Below, one piece after another: positions 1-6,296 of a stretch of DNA of 6,584 nt (the stretch's first letter is position 1; the number at the start of each line of letters is the position of its first letter). A program made the position numbers and the translations under genes. The notes below the pieces were generated by a model. It saw nothing but the letters and a program-made list of their open reading frames with translations. It had not been told where the DNA came from and did no database searches. The stretch comes from an uncultured Burkholderiales bacterium (lineage in GTDB: Bacteria > Pseudomonadota > Gammaproteobacteria > Burkholderiales > Burkholderiaceae_F), in assembly GCA_903871435.1 (NCBI GenBank), contig CAIQGU010000172.1:1-6584 (forward strand), read 5' to 3'.

Positions 1-654
1 CTGTTCGCAGGCTGGATCACGCACAGCCGCCAGAGGCGTCAGCCGCAAGGGCAACTCGCCGGCCCATACAGGCCAGGTCATGTCCTCCGCCTTGTCTTCG
101 GGCGGTCCCTGGCGGACCTTGGCGGCAGCCTCGTGCAGGCTGATGCGCAGCACCGTGGTTGCCGCAAGTTCGTTGGCGTCGCCCGGCCGTATCGTGGCCT
201 GGCGGCCCGGCAGTATGCGTTCCAGGAAGGCCGCCAGCGCGGCGGGCTTCTCCGCTTCGGGCACCACGGCAAAACTGCCATAGATGACAACCGAGCGGTA
301 ATTGATCGCATGGTTGAAAGCGGAGCGGGCCAGCACGAGACCGTCGAGCAGCGTGATGTTGACGGCCACCGCTGCCCCGGACTGCAGCGCCTTGAGCATA
401 CGGCTGCCGTTTGAGCCGTGTATATATAGGTGGTCCGCCTGGCGCCAGCAGCCGGTCGGTATACAGTGCACGCCATCGGGCCCGGCAAAGGCGATGTGGC
501 AGATGAGGGCCGCATCGACAATGGCGTGCACCGTGGCAGTGTCGTACCGGGCGAATTCGGGAATCCGCCGCACCTGCGTGCGGGCGCTGGGCGGGGATGC
601 CGGCGGATCATTGCCAGGGGGAATGGTGGACGAAATGCTGCTCATGGTGGGCAT
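1..654 (-). CDS. NimA-like FMN-binding split-barrel protein (pyridoxamine 5'-phosphate oxidase family), C-terminus cut by window edge
   Basis: The minus strand reads open from an ATG at 654 to the left edge, 218 codons with no stop, so the C-terminus lies outside (probably only a short tail, from the usual family length). The protein matches the pyridoxamine 5'-phosphate oxidase-related split-barrel family that includes NimA nitroimidazole reductases. Visible family signatures are TQVRRIPEFARYD (residues 27-38 of this form), ICHIAF (51-56), LYIHGSNGSRML (76-87), LLDGLVLARSAFNHAINYRS (102-121) and AKVRQGPPED (178-187). Such proteins are small cytosolic, usually dimeric flavin enzymes; the physiological substrate is generally unknown, and the sequence does not show that this one makes pyridoxal phosphate. 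The start is uncertain: in-frame ATGs lie at 675, 654 and 645. The AAAGGA at 663-658 is only 3 bases from 654 and 12 from 645, so 645 is a real alternative. It is transcribed divergently from galE. High confidence in family, low in function. Confidence 0.9.
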   Translation of the reverse strand, partial: MPTMSSISSTIPPGNDPPASPPSARTQVRRIPEFARYDTATVHAIVDAALICHIAFAGPDGVHCIPTGCWRQADHLYIHGSNGSRMLKALQSGAAVAVNITLLDGLVLARSAFNHAINYRSVVIYGSFAVVPEAEKPAALAAFLERILPGRQATIRPGDANELAATTVLRISLHEAAAKVRQGPPEDKAEDMTWPVWAGELPLRLTPLAAVRDPACEQ

Positions 655-675
655 GTTTCCTTTGAGATCCTGCAT

Positions 676-696
676 GGGCGCGCACGCCGCGCGCCC
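676..696. repeat. Perfect 8-bp inverted repeat with 5-base spacer in the divergent region
   Basis: GGGCGCGC (676-683) and GCGCGCCC (689-696) are exact reverse complements around a 5-base spacer. This gives a stable GC-only hairpin or a symmetric protein site. It lies 22 bases upstream of the favoured start of the minus-strand gene. There is no T-run on either side, so it is not a standard terminator. In GC-rich DNA an 8-bp palindrome of alternating GC can arise by chance, so its function is unproven. Confidence 0.45.
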
Positions 697-732
697 GTCA
701 TGTGCGCGCCGCAGCGGCTGCGTGTCCTTCTA

Positions 733-753
733 CCACCGCGCAGCGCCCGGTGG
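733..753. repeat. Imperfect 21-bp palindrome in the divergent region, possible operator
   Basis: CCACCG (733-738) and CGGTGG (748-753) are exact reverse complements, separated by 9 bases. The spacer itself contains GC...GC flanked by a C/C mismatch, so symmetry extends almost to the centre. The size (21 bp, 6-bp outer arms) suits a dimeric regulator operator. It is 51 bases before the galE start codon. No regulator gene of a matching kind is in the window. Confidence 0.35.
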
Positions 754-766
754 AAGCAAGTCCTCG

Positions 767-795
767 ATTCCCGCCGCGATCCCCGCGACGGGAAT
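767..795 (+). repeat. 7-bp inverted repeat in the galE leader covering the weak ribosome binding site
   Basis: ATTCCCG (767-773) pairs exactly with CGGGAAT (789-795) across 15 bases. The right arm contains GGGA (790-793), the only Shine-Dalgarno-like sequence near galE, 11 bases before its ATG. If the hairpin forms in mRNA it would cover that site and limit translation; as DNA it could instead be an operator. The pairing is seen; either role is inference. Confidence 0.35.
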
Positions 796-808
796 GCGCC
801 TCCCATGA
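794..808 (+). other. Four-codon mini-ORF overlapping the galE start (possible leader)
   Basis: An ATG at 794 opens a four-codon frame (Met-Arg-Leu-Pro) that ends at TGA 806-808. It overlaps the galE ATG in the ATGA arrangement used for translational coupling. GGGA sits directly before its ATG with no spacer, so initiation here would be poor. It is most likely chance; I record it because it competes for the same ribosome site as galE. Confidence 0.12.
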
Positions 809-1842
809 ACATCCTGCTGACCGGTGGCGCCGGCTACATCGGCAGCCTGGCCTGCGTGCGGCTGATCGAGGCCGGCGAACGCCCGGTCATCTATGACAAC
901 CTGTCCAACAGCAGTGCAGCCGTTGTCGACCGGATTGCGGCGCTCACCGGCGTGCGGCCGGAACTGGTCGAGGGCGACATCCGCGACCGCGCACGCCTGG
1001 ACGAGTTGCTGAAACGCAGCCCCTTCGATGCGGCCATCCATTTTGCCGGGAGCAAGGCCGTGGGCGAATCGACCCGCGATCCGCTGCTCTATTACGACAA
1101 CAACGTCCATGGATCGCGCGTGCTGCTGAGCGCCCTGCACGATGCCGGCGTGCGCTCCATCGTCTTCAGTTCCTCAGCAACGGTGTACGGCGACCCCGAC
1201 ACCGTGCCGCTCGACGAACAGGCGCCCACCCGGCCTGCCAACACCTACGGCCGCACCAAGCTGGTCATCGAAAACATGCTGCGCGACCTTGCCGTCGCGG
1301 CGCCGGACTGGTCGGTCACCCTCCTGCGCTACTTCAATCCGGTGGGCGCCCATCCGTCGGGCCAGCTGGGCGAAGACCCGCAAGGCCCACCCAACAACCT
1401 GGTTCCGTATATCGCCCAGGTGGCCGTCGGCCGCCGGCCGCACCTCACCGTGTTCGGGGACGACTACGCCACGCCCGACGGCACGGGCGTGCGCGACTAC
1501 ATCCATGTCATGGACCTGGTCGATGGTCACATTGCCGCCCTGCGCCGGCGGCACGGGCAGCCCGGCGTGCGCACCTATAACCTGGGCACGGGCCGTGGCC
1601 ATAGCGTAATGGAGGTGCTGCAGGCCTTCGAGCGTGCCGCCGGCCGTAGCATCGCGCACGTGGTGGCGCCGCGGCGTCCCGGCGACGTGGCCCGGTACTG
1701 GGCGGATCCCGCGCTCGCGGCCCGCGACCTCGACTGGCGCGCCGTGCGCAGCCTGGATGACATGTGCCGGGACGCCTGGCGCTGGCAAAAAGATAATCCG
1801 GATGGCTATGCGGCCGCGCCGGACCGCATCCGCACCGCCTGA
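805..1842 (+). CDS. galE: UDP-glucose 4-epimerase (GalE)
   Basis: 345 residues, close to the 338 of E. coli GalE, and alignable over nearly the full length. It interconverts UDP-glucose and UDP-galactose in the cytosol using tightly bound NAD+ (Leloir pathway, and sugar-nucleotide supply for surface polysaccharides). Visible: Rossmann motif GGAGYIG (7-13), NAD-contact FAGSKAVGES (80-89), Ser124 in FSSSATVYG, catalytic Tyr148 and Lys152 in YGRTK, RYFNPVGAHPSG (175-186), and GTGVRDYIHVMDL (226-238). Tyr298 matches E. coli Tyr299, the bulky residue that excludes N-acetylated sugars, so UDP-Glc/UDP-Gal specificity is expected. Residues 14-16 read SLA where E. coli has SHT, a minor oddity. The reading frame is open upstream to 430, but the protein plainly begins at MNILLTGG; the upstream part is antisense to the neighbour. 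The ribosome site is weak (GGGA, 11 bases away). No other galactose or polysaccharide gene is adjacent. Confidence 0.96.
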   Translation: MNILLTGGAGYIGSLACVRLIEAGERPVIYDNLSNSSAAVVDRIAALTGVRPELVEGDIRDRARLDELLKRSPFDAAIHFAGSKAVGESTRDPLLYYDNNVHGSRVLLSALHDAGVRSIVFSSSATVYGDPDTVPLDEQAPTRPANTYGRTKLVIENMLRDLAVAAPDWSVTLLRYFNPVGAHPSGQLGEDPQGPPNNLVPYIAQVAVGRRPHLTVFGDDYATPDGTGVRDYIHVMDLVDGHIAALRRRHGQPGVRTYNLGTGRGHSVMEVLQAFERAAGRSIAHVVAPRRPGDVARYWADPALAARDLDWRAVRSLDDMCRDAWRWQKDNPDGYAAAPDRIRTA

Positions 1843-1847
1843 TCGGG

Positions 1848-1853
1848 TACAGT
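1848..1853 (+). promoter_or_regulatory. Possible -10 element ahead of the decarboxylase gene
   Basis: TACAGT matches four of six bases of the sigma-70 -10 consensus and sits in the 62-base galE-decarboxylase gap, 51 bases before the start codon. It lies between CGGG (1844-1847) and CCCG (1854-1857), so it is also the loop of a 4-bp hairpin. No recognisable -35 box lies 16-18 bases upstream. The gene could equally be read through from galE. Confidence 0.25.
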
Positions 1854-1892
1854 CCCGCCTCCCGTTTTGTGTTCCGCCCAACCGCCCACGCC

Positions 1893-1897
1893 GGAAG
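1893..1897 (+). promoter_or_regulatory. Ribosome binding site that sets the decarboxylase start
   Basis: GGAAG ends 7 bases before the ATG at 1905. This favours that start over the in-frame ATG at 1911 (13 bases away) and over an in-frame GTG at 1869, which has no comparable site. Confidence 0.6.
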
Positions 1898-1904
1898 CCC
1901 CGCC

Positions 1905-4160
1905 ATGACCATGCGCTTTCAGTTTCCCATCGTCGTCATCGACGAGGATTTCCGCTCCGAGAACGCCAGCGGCGTGGGCATTCGCGCCCTCACGCGCGCG
2001 CTCGAGGAGGAGGGCGTCGAGATCATCGGCGTCACCAGCTTCAGCGATGTGCGCGGCTTCGCGCAGCAGCACAGCCGCGCGTCGGCCTTCATCCTTTCCG
2101 TGGACGACGAGGAACTGCCGGTTACCGAGGGCAGCCCCATCGTCGCCGACCTGCGCGCCTTCCTCGAGGAAATCCGCTTCCGCAACGCCGACATCCCCAT
2201 CTTTCTCTACGGCGAGACGCGCACCTCAAGGCATCTGCCCAACGACATCCTGCGTGAGTTGCACGGCTTCATCCACATGTACGAGGACACGCCCGAATTC
2301 GTGGCGCGCTACATCGTGCGCGAGGCGCGCGTTTACCTCGATGGCCTGGCGCCGCCCTTTTTCAAGGCACTGGTCCACTATGCGCAGGACAGCTCCTATT
2401 CGTGGCACTGTCCGGGGCACTCGGGCGGCGTGGCCTTCCTCAAGAGTCCGGTCGGGCGCATGTTCCACCAGTTCTTCGGCGAGAACCTGCTGCGCGCCGA
2501 CGTCTGCAACGCCGTAGAAGAGCTGGGCCAGTTGCTCGATCACACCGGACCGGTGGCCGCCGCCGAACGCAACGCCGCGCGCATTTTCGGCGCCGACCAC
2601 CTTTTCTTCGTCACCAACGGCACCTCCACGTCGAACAAGATCGTCTGGAATTACATCGTGGCCCCCGGCGATGTGGTGGTGGTGGACCGCAACTGCCACA
2701 AGTCGGTCCTGCACGCCATCACCATGACGGGCGCCATTCCGGTTTTTCTCAAACCCACCCGCAACCACTACGGCATCATCGGCCCCATACCGATCGAGGA
2801 ATTCGAGTGGGAATCGATCGAGCAGCGCATCCGGGCCCATCCGCTGGTCAAGGGCACCGAGGGCAAGCCGCGGATACTCACCATCACGCAGAGCACGTAC
2901 GATGGCATCATCTACAACGTCGAGACCATCAAGGAGCTGCTCGACGGGCGCATCGATTCGCTGCTGTTCGACGAAGCCTGGCTGCCGCACGCCGCGTTCA
3001 ACGGCTTCTACCGCGACATGCACGCCATCGGTGGCGTCTCCGGACCGCGCCAGCGGGCCCGCAAGTCCATGGTCTTTGCCACGCAGTCCACCCACAAGAT
3101 GCTGGCGGGTCTGTCGCAGGCATCGCAGATCCTCATCCAGAACTCGCAGAGCGAAAACCTGGACCGCGACATGTTCAACGAGGCGTTCATGATGCACACC
3201 TCGACCTCGCCCCAGTACGCCATCATCGCCTCCTGCGACATCGCGGCGGCCATGATGGAATCGCCCGGCGGCCCCGCGCTGGTGGAAGAGTCGCTCACCG
3301 AGGCGCTGGATTTCCGGCGCGCCATGCGCAAGATCGACACGGAATACGGTGATTCCTGGTGGTTCCAGGTGTGGGGCCCCGAGGCGCCGTTGCCCGAAGG
3401 TCCGCCCACGCGCGACTACTGGATGCTGCGCGCGGGCGAACGCTGGCACGGCTTTGGCGACCTCGCGGTCGGCTTCAACCTGCTCGATCCCATCAAGGCC
3501 ACCATCATCACGCCCGGCCTCGATGTGGAGGGGTCATTCGACGAGACCGGCATCCCGGCGTCCGTGCTCACGCGCTACCTGACCGAGCATGGCATCGTCG
3601 TGGAGAAGACCGGGCTCTATTCGTTCTTCATCATGTTCACCATCGGCATCACCAAGGGCCGCTGGAACACGCTGGTGACGGAGCTGCAACAGTTCAAGGA
3701 CGACTTCGACAGCAACCAGCCGCTGCTGCGCGTGATGCCCGAGTTCGTGCGTGCCCATCCGCATTACGAGGCATTGGGTCTGCGCGACCTCTGCCATGCC
3801 ATTCACGCCATCTATCGCGCCAACGACATTGCCCGCCTCACCACCGAGATGTACACGTCGGTTATGGAACCCGCGATGATCCCGGCGCGCGCCTATGCGC
3901 ACATGGCGCACAACGAGATCGACCGGGTCGTCGTCGACGACATCGAGGGGCGGATCTGCGGCGTCCTGCTCACTCCCTATCCGCCCGGTATTCCGCTCCT
4001 CATCCCGGGGGAGCGTGTCAACGCGCAGATCGTCAACTACCTGAAGTTCGTGCGCGAGTTCAACGCGCGCTTCCCGGGCTTCGAGAGCGATATCCACGGC
4101 CTGGTAAAGCGTGAAAATGGCGGCAAGGTCGAATACTGCCTGGACTGCGTGCGCGAGTAG
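1905..4160 (+). CDS. PLP-dependent Orn/Lys/Arg decarboxylase, lysine-decarboxylase-like
   Basis: 751 residues, the size of the large bacterial fold-type-I basic amino-acid decarboxylases (AdiA, CadA/LdcC, SpeC/SpeF, Pseudomonas LdcA). It removes CO2 from a basic amino acid to give a polyamine (cadaverine from lysine, agmatine from arginine or putrescine from ornithine) in the cytosol. Domain order: receiver-like N-terminal wing domain (about 1-145), PLP core with SWHCPGH (166-172), LLDHTG (210-215), GTSTSNK (239-245, phosphate site), DRNCHKS with ring-stacking His265, FDEAW with Asp356 that pairs with the pyridine nitrogen, and STHK with Schiff-base Lys398; then a C-terminal domain with PYPPGIPLLIPGE. 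GTSTSNKIV, ATQSTHK and VVEKTG resemble CadA/LdcA more than AdiA, so lysine is my preferred substrate. Exact specificity is not settled by reading. The length matches Pseudomonas LdcA as I recall it. It lies 62 bases after galE, with no strong terminator between, so cotranscription is possible. No cadB/adiC-type antiporter or CadC-type regulator adjoins it. Confidence 0.93.
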   Translation: MTMRFQFPIVVIDEDFRSENASGVGIRALTRALEEEGVEIIGVTSFSDVRGFAQQHSRASAFILSVDDEELPVTEGSPIVADLRAFLEEIRFRNADIPIFLYGETRTSRHLPNDILRELHGFIHMYEDTPEFVARYIVREARVYLDGLAPPFFKALVHYAQDSSYSWHCPGHSGGVAFLKSPVGRMFHQFFGENLLRADVCNAVEELGQLLDHTGPVAAAERNAARIFGADHLFFVTNGTSTSNKIVWNYIVAPGDVVVVDRNCHKSVLHAITMTGAIPVFLKPTRNHYGIIGPIPIEEFEWESIEQRIRAHPLVKGTEGKPRILTITQSTYDGIIYNVETIKELLDGRIDSLLFDEAWLPHAAFNGFYRDMHAIGGVSGPRQRARKSMVFATQSTHKMLAGLSQASQILIQNSQSENLDRDMFNEAFMMHTSTSPQYAIIASCDIAAAMMESPGGPALVEESLTEALDFRRAMRKIDTEYGDSWWFQVWGPEAPLPEGPPTRDYWMLRAGERWHGFGDLAVGFNLLDPIKATIITPGLDVEGSFDETGIPASVLTRYLTEHGIVVEKTGLYSFFIMFTIGITKGRWNTLVTELQQFKDDFDSNQPLLRVMPEFVRAHPHYEALGLRDLCHAIHAIYRANDIARLTTEMYTSVMEPAMIPARAYAHMAHNEIDRVVVDDIEGRICGVLLTPYPPGIPLLIPGERVNAQIVNYLKFVREFNARFPGFESDIHGLVKRENGGKVEYCLDCVRE

Positions 4161-4178
4161 GCCGCCGAGGCCTAGTCG
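4154..4178. terminator. Hairpin at the convergent gene junction, possible bidirectional terminator
   Basis: TAGGCC (4158-4163) and GGCCTA (4169-4174) are exact reverse complements around a 5-base loop. After one G/G mismatch the stem extends by CGA (4154-4156) and TCG (4176-4178). The stop codons of both converging genes (TAG at 4158-4160 on plus, TAG at 4174-4172 on minus) are part of the arms. Position and symmetry suit a terminator shared by both directions, but there is no T-run on either side, so intrinsic termination would be weak. Confidence 0.4.
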
Positions 4179-5659
4179 AAGCGCAGCACGGCGGCAAACC
4201 CCCGGCCGCCGGCCACCGGCGAGATCAGCGCCAGCGTGCCGCCCGACTGGGCAACGATGGCCTGGGTGATCGACAGCCCCAGGCCCGAGCCTTCTGCGGC
4301 GGTGATGCCGCGCTCGAACGGACGCACCAGTTGCTGCAGGGTTTCGGGCGGCACGCCCGGCCCGTCGTTGATCACCAGCACCGAAAGCGTCTCCACCAGC
4401 ACGGTCACCCAGGCGTCCTTGCCACCATGCTTGAGGGCGTTGTCGATGAGGTTGCGCAGGGCGATGCCGATGGCGTCGATATCGCCCACCACGCCGGTAG
4501 GCCCGTCGGTGATCTCGATGCGTAGCCGCTCGCTGGCCACCGCCTCGGCAAAATCGGCGACTACCATGCGCGCGATCACCGCCAGGTCGACCGGCTCGCG
4601 CCGCACGCTGGCGTGCGATTCGATGCGCGCCAGATGCAGCAACCGCGTGGCGAGACGGCCCAGCCGGTCGAGCTGGCGCAGCAGCGCTTCAGCGTTGGGC
4701 CGCGCGCTGGTGCCCGCTGCCACCTCGACCAGGCGCTGCGCCTGGGCCCGCGCAGCCGCCAGCGGCGTGCGCAGTTCATGCGCCGTGCGCGCGGCAAAGG
4801 CGCGTTCGGCCTCGATCAGCACTCGGTCGCGGGCCATCAGGGTATTGACGCTGGCGATCCAGGGCTGCAGTTCCAGGGGCGCCCCGGTACCCGACAGCGG
4901 CCGCAGATCGTCGGGCTTGCGGCTCATCAGTTCCAGGCGCGCCGCGTCCACCGCGCGGCGTCCCAGCCGCATGATGTAGGTGAGCGCCACCGAGGCGGCC
5001 CCGAGCAGGCAGATCAGCGTTCCGGCCAGCCAGCCCAGGCTCCCCAGGAGCACATCGCCGCGATAGGTCTGGGATTCGGCCACCTGAACGCGCCGCTGGA
5101 AGTCGGTCCGCGTCATCGTCAGTACGCGCCAACCACCGAAGTTATGGATGCCGTCCTCTCCCAGCGGGTCCAGCGGTTCATCCGGGGCGCCGTGGGAGCG
5201 CAGCCGCAGCTGGCCCTTGGCATCGTAGATCTGATACACCACGTATTCTTCGTGCGCGCCGATCTCCTCGAGGAAGCGGCGCTGGTCGGCCGTATCGAAG
5301 ACGATGTTGTCGGGCAGGAACAGGAAGCGCTCGGCCGTTTCCTGCAGGGCGCTGTCGAGAACTTCGCTGCTTTCGTAGAAGAGCCCCATGACCAGCACCG
5401 CAGCGCCCACCAGCCAAAGGCCGCCCAGGACCAGCAGCATGTTGCGCGTCACACGCTGCGTCAGGCTCCAGGGAACCTCGGCGGCCGCATCGACGGTCGC
5501 CGCGGCTAACGGCTCGGAGCCGTGTCCATCCGCCGCGCGGGGTGACGGCCGTGTGTCCACAGCGTCCGGAGCCACGCCCGGCAGAGCCGCGGGTGGTGGC
5601 GTCACCGCTGGCGATGTCACCGGAAGCTGCCCAGCCGGCGGTGCGGCGCCGTCATGCAT
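4172..5659 (-). CDS. Sensor histidine kinase of a two-component system (QseC/TctE-like)
   Basis: 495 residues, an inner-membrane kinase that autophosphorylates and passes phosphate to the regulator encoded just upstream. Order: a Pro/Ala-rich, predicted cytoplasmic N-terminus (1-72); membrane helix about 73-95; a periplasmic sensor of about 110 residues of the TctE/QseC N-terminal type; membrane helix about 205-229; a HAMP-like linker (230-282); the dimerisation helix with phospho-acceptor His294 in AHELRTPL; and the ATPase domain with N box (LRNLIDNALKHGG, Asn403 and Asn407), G1 (NDGPGV, 431-436) and G2 (GSGLGLSI, 457-464). All catalytic motifs are intact. The ligand cannot be read from sequence. 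The ATG at 5659 overlaps the end of the regulator gene by 8 bases, implying translational coupling; its ribosome site is weak, and an in-frame GTG about 33 codons in is an alternative that would shorten the tail. It converges on the decarboxylase gene with 11 bases between stops. Confidence 0.95.
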   Translation of the reverse strand: MHDGAAPPAGQLPVTSPAVTPPPAALPGVAPDAVDTRPSPRAADGHGSEPLAAATVDAAAEVPWSLTQRVTRNMLLVLGGLWLVGAAVLVMGLFYESSEVLDSALQETAERFLFLPDNIVFDTADQRRFLEEIGAHEEYVVYQIYDAKGQLRLRSHGAPDEPLDPLGEDGIHNFGGWRVLTMTRTDFQRRVQVAESQTYRGDVLLGSLGWLAGTLICLLGAASVALTYIMRLGRRAVDAARLELMSRKPDDLRPLSGTGAPLELQPWIASVNTLMARDRVLIEAERAFAARTAHELRTPLAAARAQAQRLVEVAAGTSARPNAEALLRQLDRLGRLATRLLHLARIESHASVRREPVDLAVIARMVVADFAEAVASERLRIEITDGPTGVVGDIDAIGIALRNLIDNALKHGGKDAWVTVLVETLSVLVINDGPGVPPETLQQLVRPFERGITAAEGSGLGLSITQAIVAQSGGTLALISPVAGGRGFAAVLRFD

Positions 5660-6296
5660 CGAGCCGGTATCCGAGCCCGCGGTGCGTGCTGATGGCCAGC
5701 GGCCCGAGCTTCTTGCGCAAGCGGCTCACGATCACCTCCAGCGAGTTGCTGTCGGACTCGCCCATCCCGTCCTTGGTCAGCTGCGTATCGATATCCGCCC
5801 GGCTGTAAATGCGGCCCGGCTGGCGTGCCAAGCAGGACAGCACGGCCCACTCCATCGCGGTGAACTCGATGCGTTCGTCGCCGCGCGCCGCCGCGCGCCC
5901 GGCGAGGTCGACGGTCACGTCGCCAATATGGAGGCGGTTGGCGGGCGCGCCGCGCCGGCACACGGCATGCATGCGTGCCAGGATTTCGTTGAGATCGAAG
6001 GGCTTGACCACGTAATCGTCGGCACCGGCCTGCAGTCCGCGAATGCGGTCACTCACGGCGTCGCGCGCCGTCAGCACCAGGACCGGCAGCGTCCTGCCTT
6101 CGGCCCGCCAATCGCGCAACAGGCTCAAGCCGTCGCCATCGGGCAGGTTCAGGTCCAGCAGCGCCAGTTCCGGCGCCTCGATCTTGCGCGCCTGGCTGAT
6201 CAGCTTGCACCAATGCACCACGTGCCCGGCGGCCTCCAGGTGATCGGCCACCGCCTGGCCCAGGTCGATATCGTCTTCGAGCAGCAATACGTTCAT
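5652..6296 (-). CDS. OmpR-family response regulator (QseB/TctD/PmrA-like)
   Basis: 214 residues, a typical length for OmpR-type transcription regulators. The receiver domain (about 1-115) has the acidic pocket Glu7-Asp8-Asp9, phospho-acceptor Asp48 in LLDLNLPDG, Thr76 in LTARDA, and Lys98 in VVKPFD. The winged-helix DNA-binding domain (about 122-214) shows the family pattern EFTAMEWAVL (144-153), the recognition helix SNSLEVIVSRLRKKL (183-197) and the wing HRGLGYRL (205-212). Every key phosphorylation residue is present. The start is the ATG at 6296, because MNVLLLEDD is the standard family N-terminus; an upstream in-frame ATG at 6353 would add 19 unlike residues and pass through the regulatory repeat. 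Its TGA overlaps the kinase start, so the two form an operon, regulator first. Closest relatives are QseB-, TctD- and PmrA-like regulators, but target genes cannot be assigned. A direct repeat 43 bases before the start suggests autoregulation. Confidence 0.95.
   Translation of the reverse strand: MNVLLLEDDIDLGQAVADHLEAAGHVVHWCKLISQARKIEAPELALLDLNLPDGDGLSLLRDWRAEGRTLPVLVLTARDAVSDRIRGLQAGADDYVVKPFDLNEILARMHAVCRRGAPANRLHIGDVTVDLAGRAAARGDERIEFTAMEWAVLSCLARQPGRIYSRADIDTQLTKDGMGESDSNSLEVIVSRLRKKLGPLAISTHRGLGYRLDA

Larger units (their letters stand above)
655..804. promoter_or_regulatory. Divergent intergenic region between the NimA-like gene and galE
   Basis: These 150 bases separate two start codons facing away from each other, so promoters for both genes should lie here or just inside the neighbouring coding ends. 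I see no convincing -35/-10 pair on either strand; the region is very GC-rich. It holds three separate inverted repeats with perfect arms (listed individually). It also holds a near-direct repeat, CATGGGCGCGC at 673-683 and CATGTGCGCGC at 699-709, 10 of 11 bases identical. The role as shared promoter region is inferred from gene orientation. Confidence 0.55.

Noticed and set aside
421..430. TATATATAGG as a promoter -10 or AT-rich site
   Set aside because: It lies inside the NimA-like coding frame, where it encodes the conserved Leu-Tyr-Ile segment on the minus strand.
78..611. 177-codon minus-strand open frame opposite the left edge
   Set aside because: Arg/Pro/Ser-rich out-of-frame reading of the NimA-like gene, whose true frame shows clear family motifs.
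430..804. In-frame upstream extension of galE (frame open from 430)
   Set aside because: This part is antisense to the NimA-like gene and unlike GalE; the Rossmann N-terminus begins at 805.
1844..1857. CGGG/CCCG hairpin after galE as a terminator
   Set aside because: The stem is only 4 bp and the T-run (TTTT) comes several bases later; too weak to call a terminator.
2226..3449. 407-codon open frame on the minus strand within the decarboxylase gene
   Set aside because: Mirror frame of a GC-rich coding gene; His/Val/Arg-heavy composition and no recognisable domain, while the plus strand has every decarboxylase motif.
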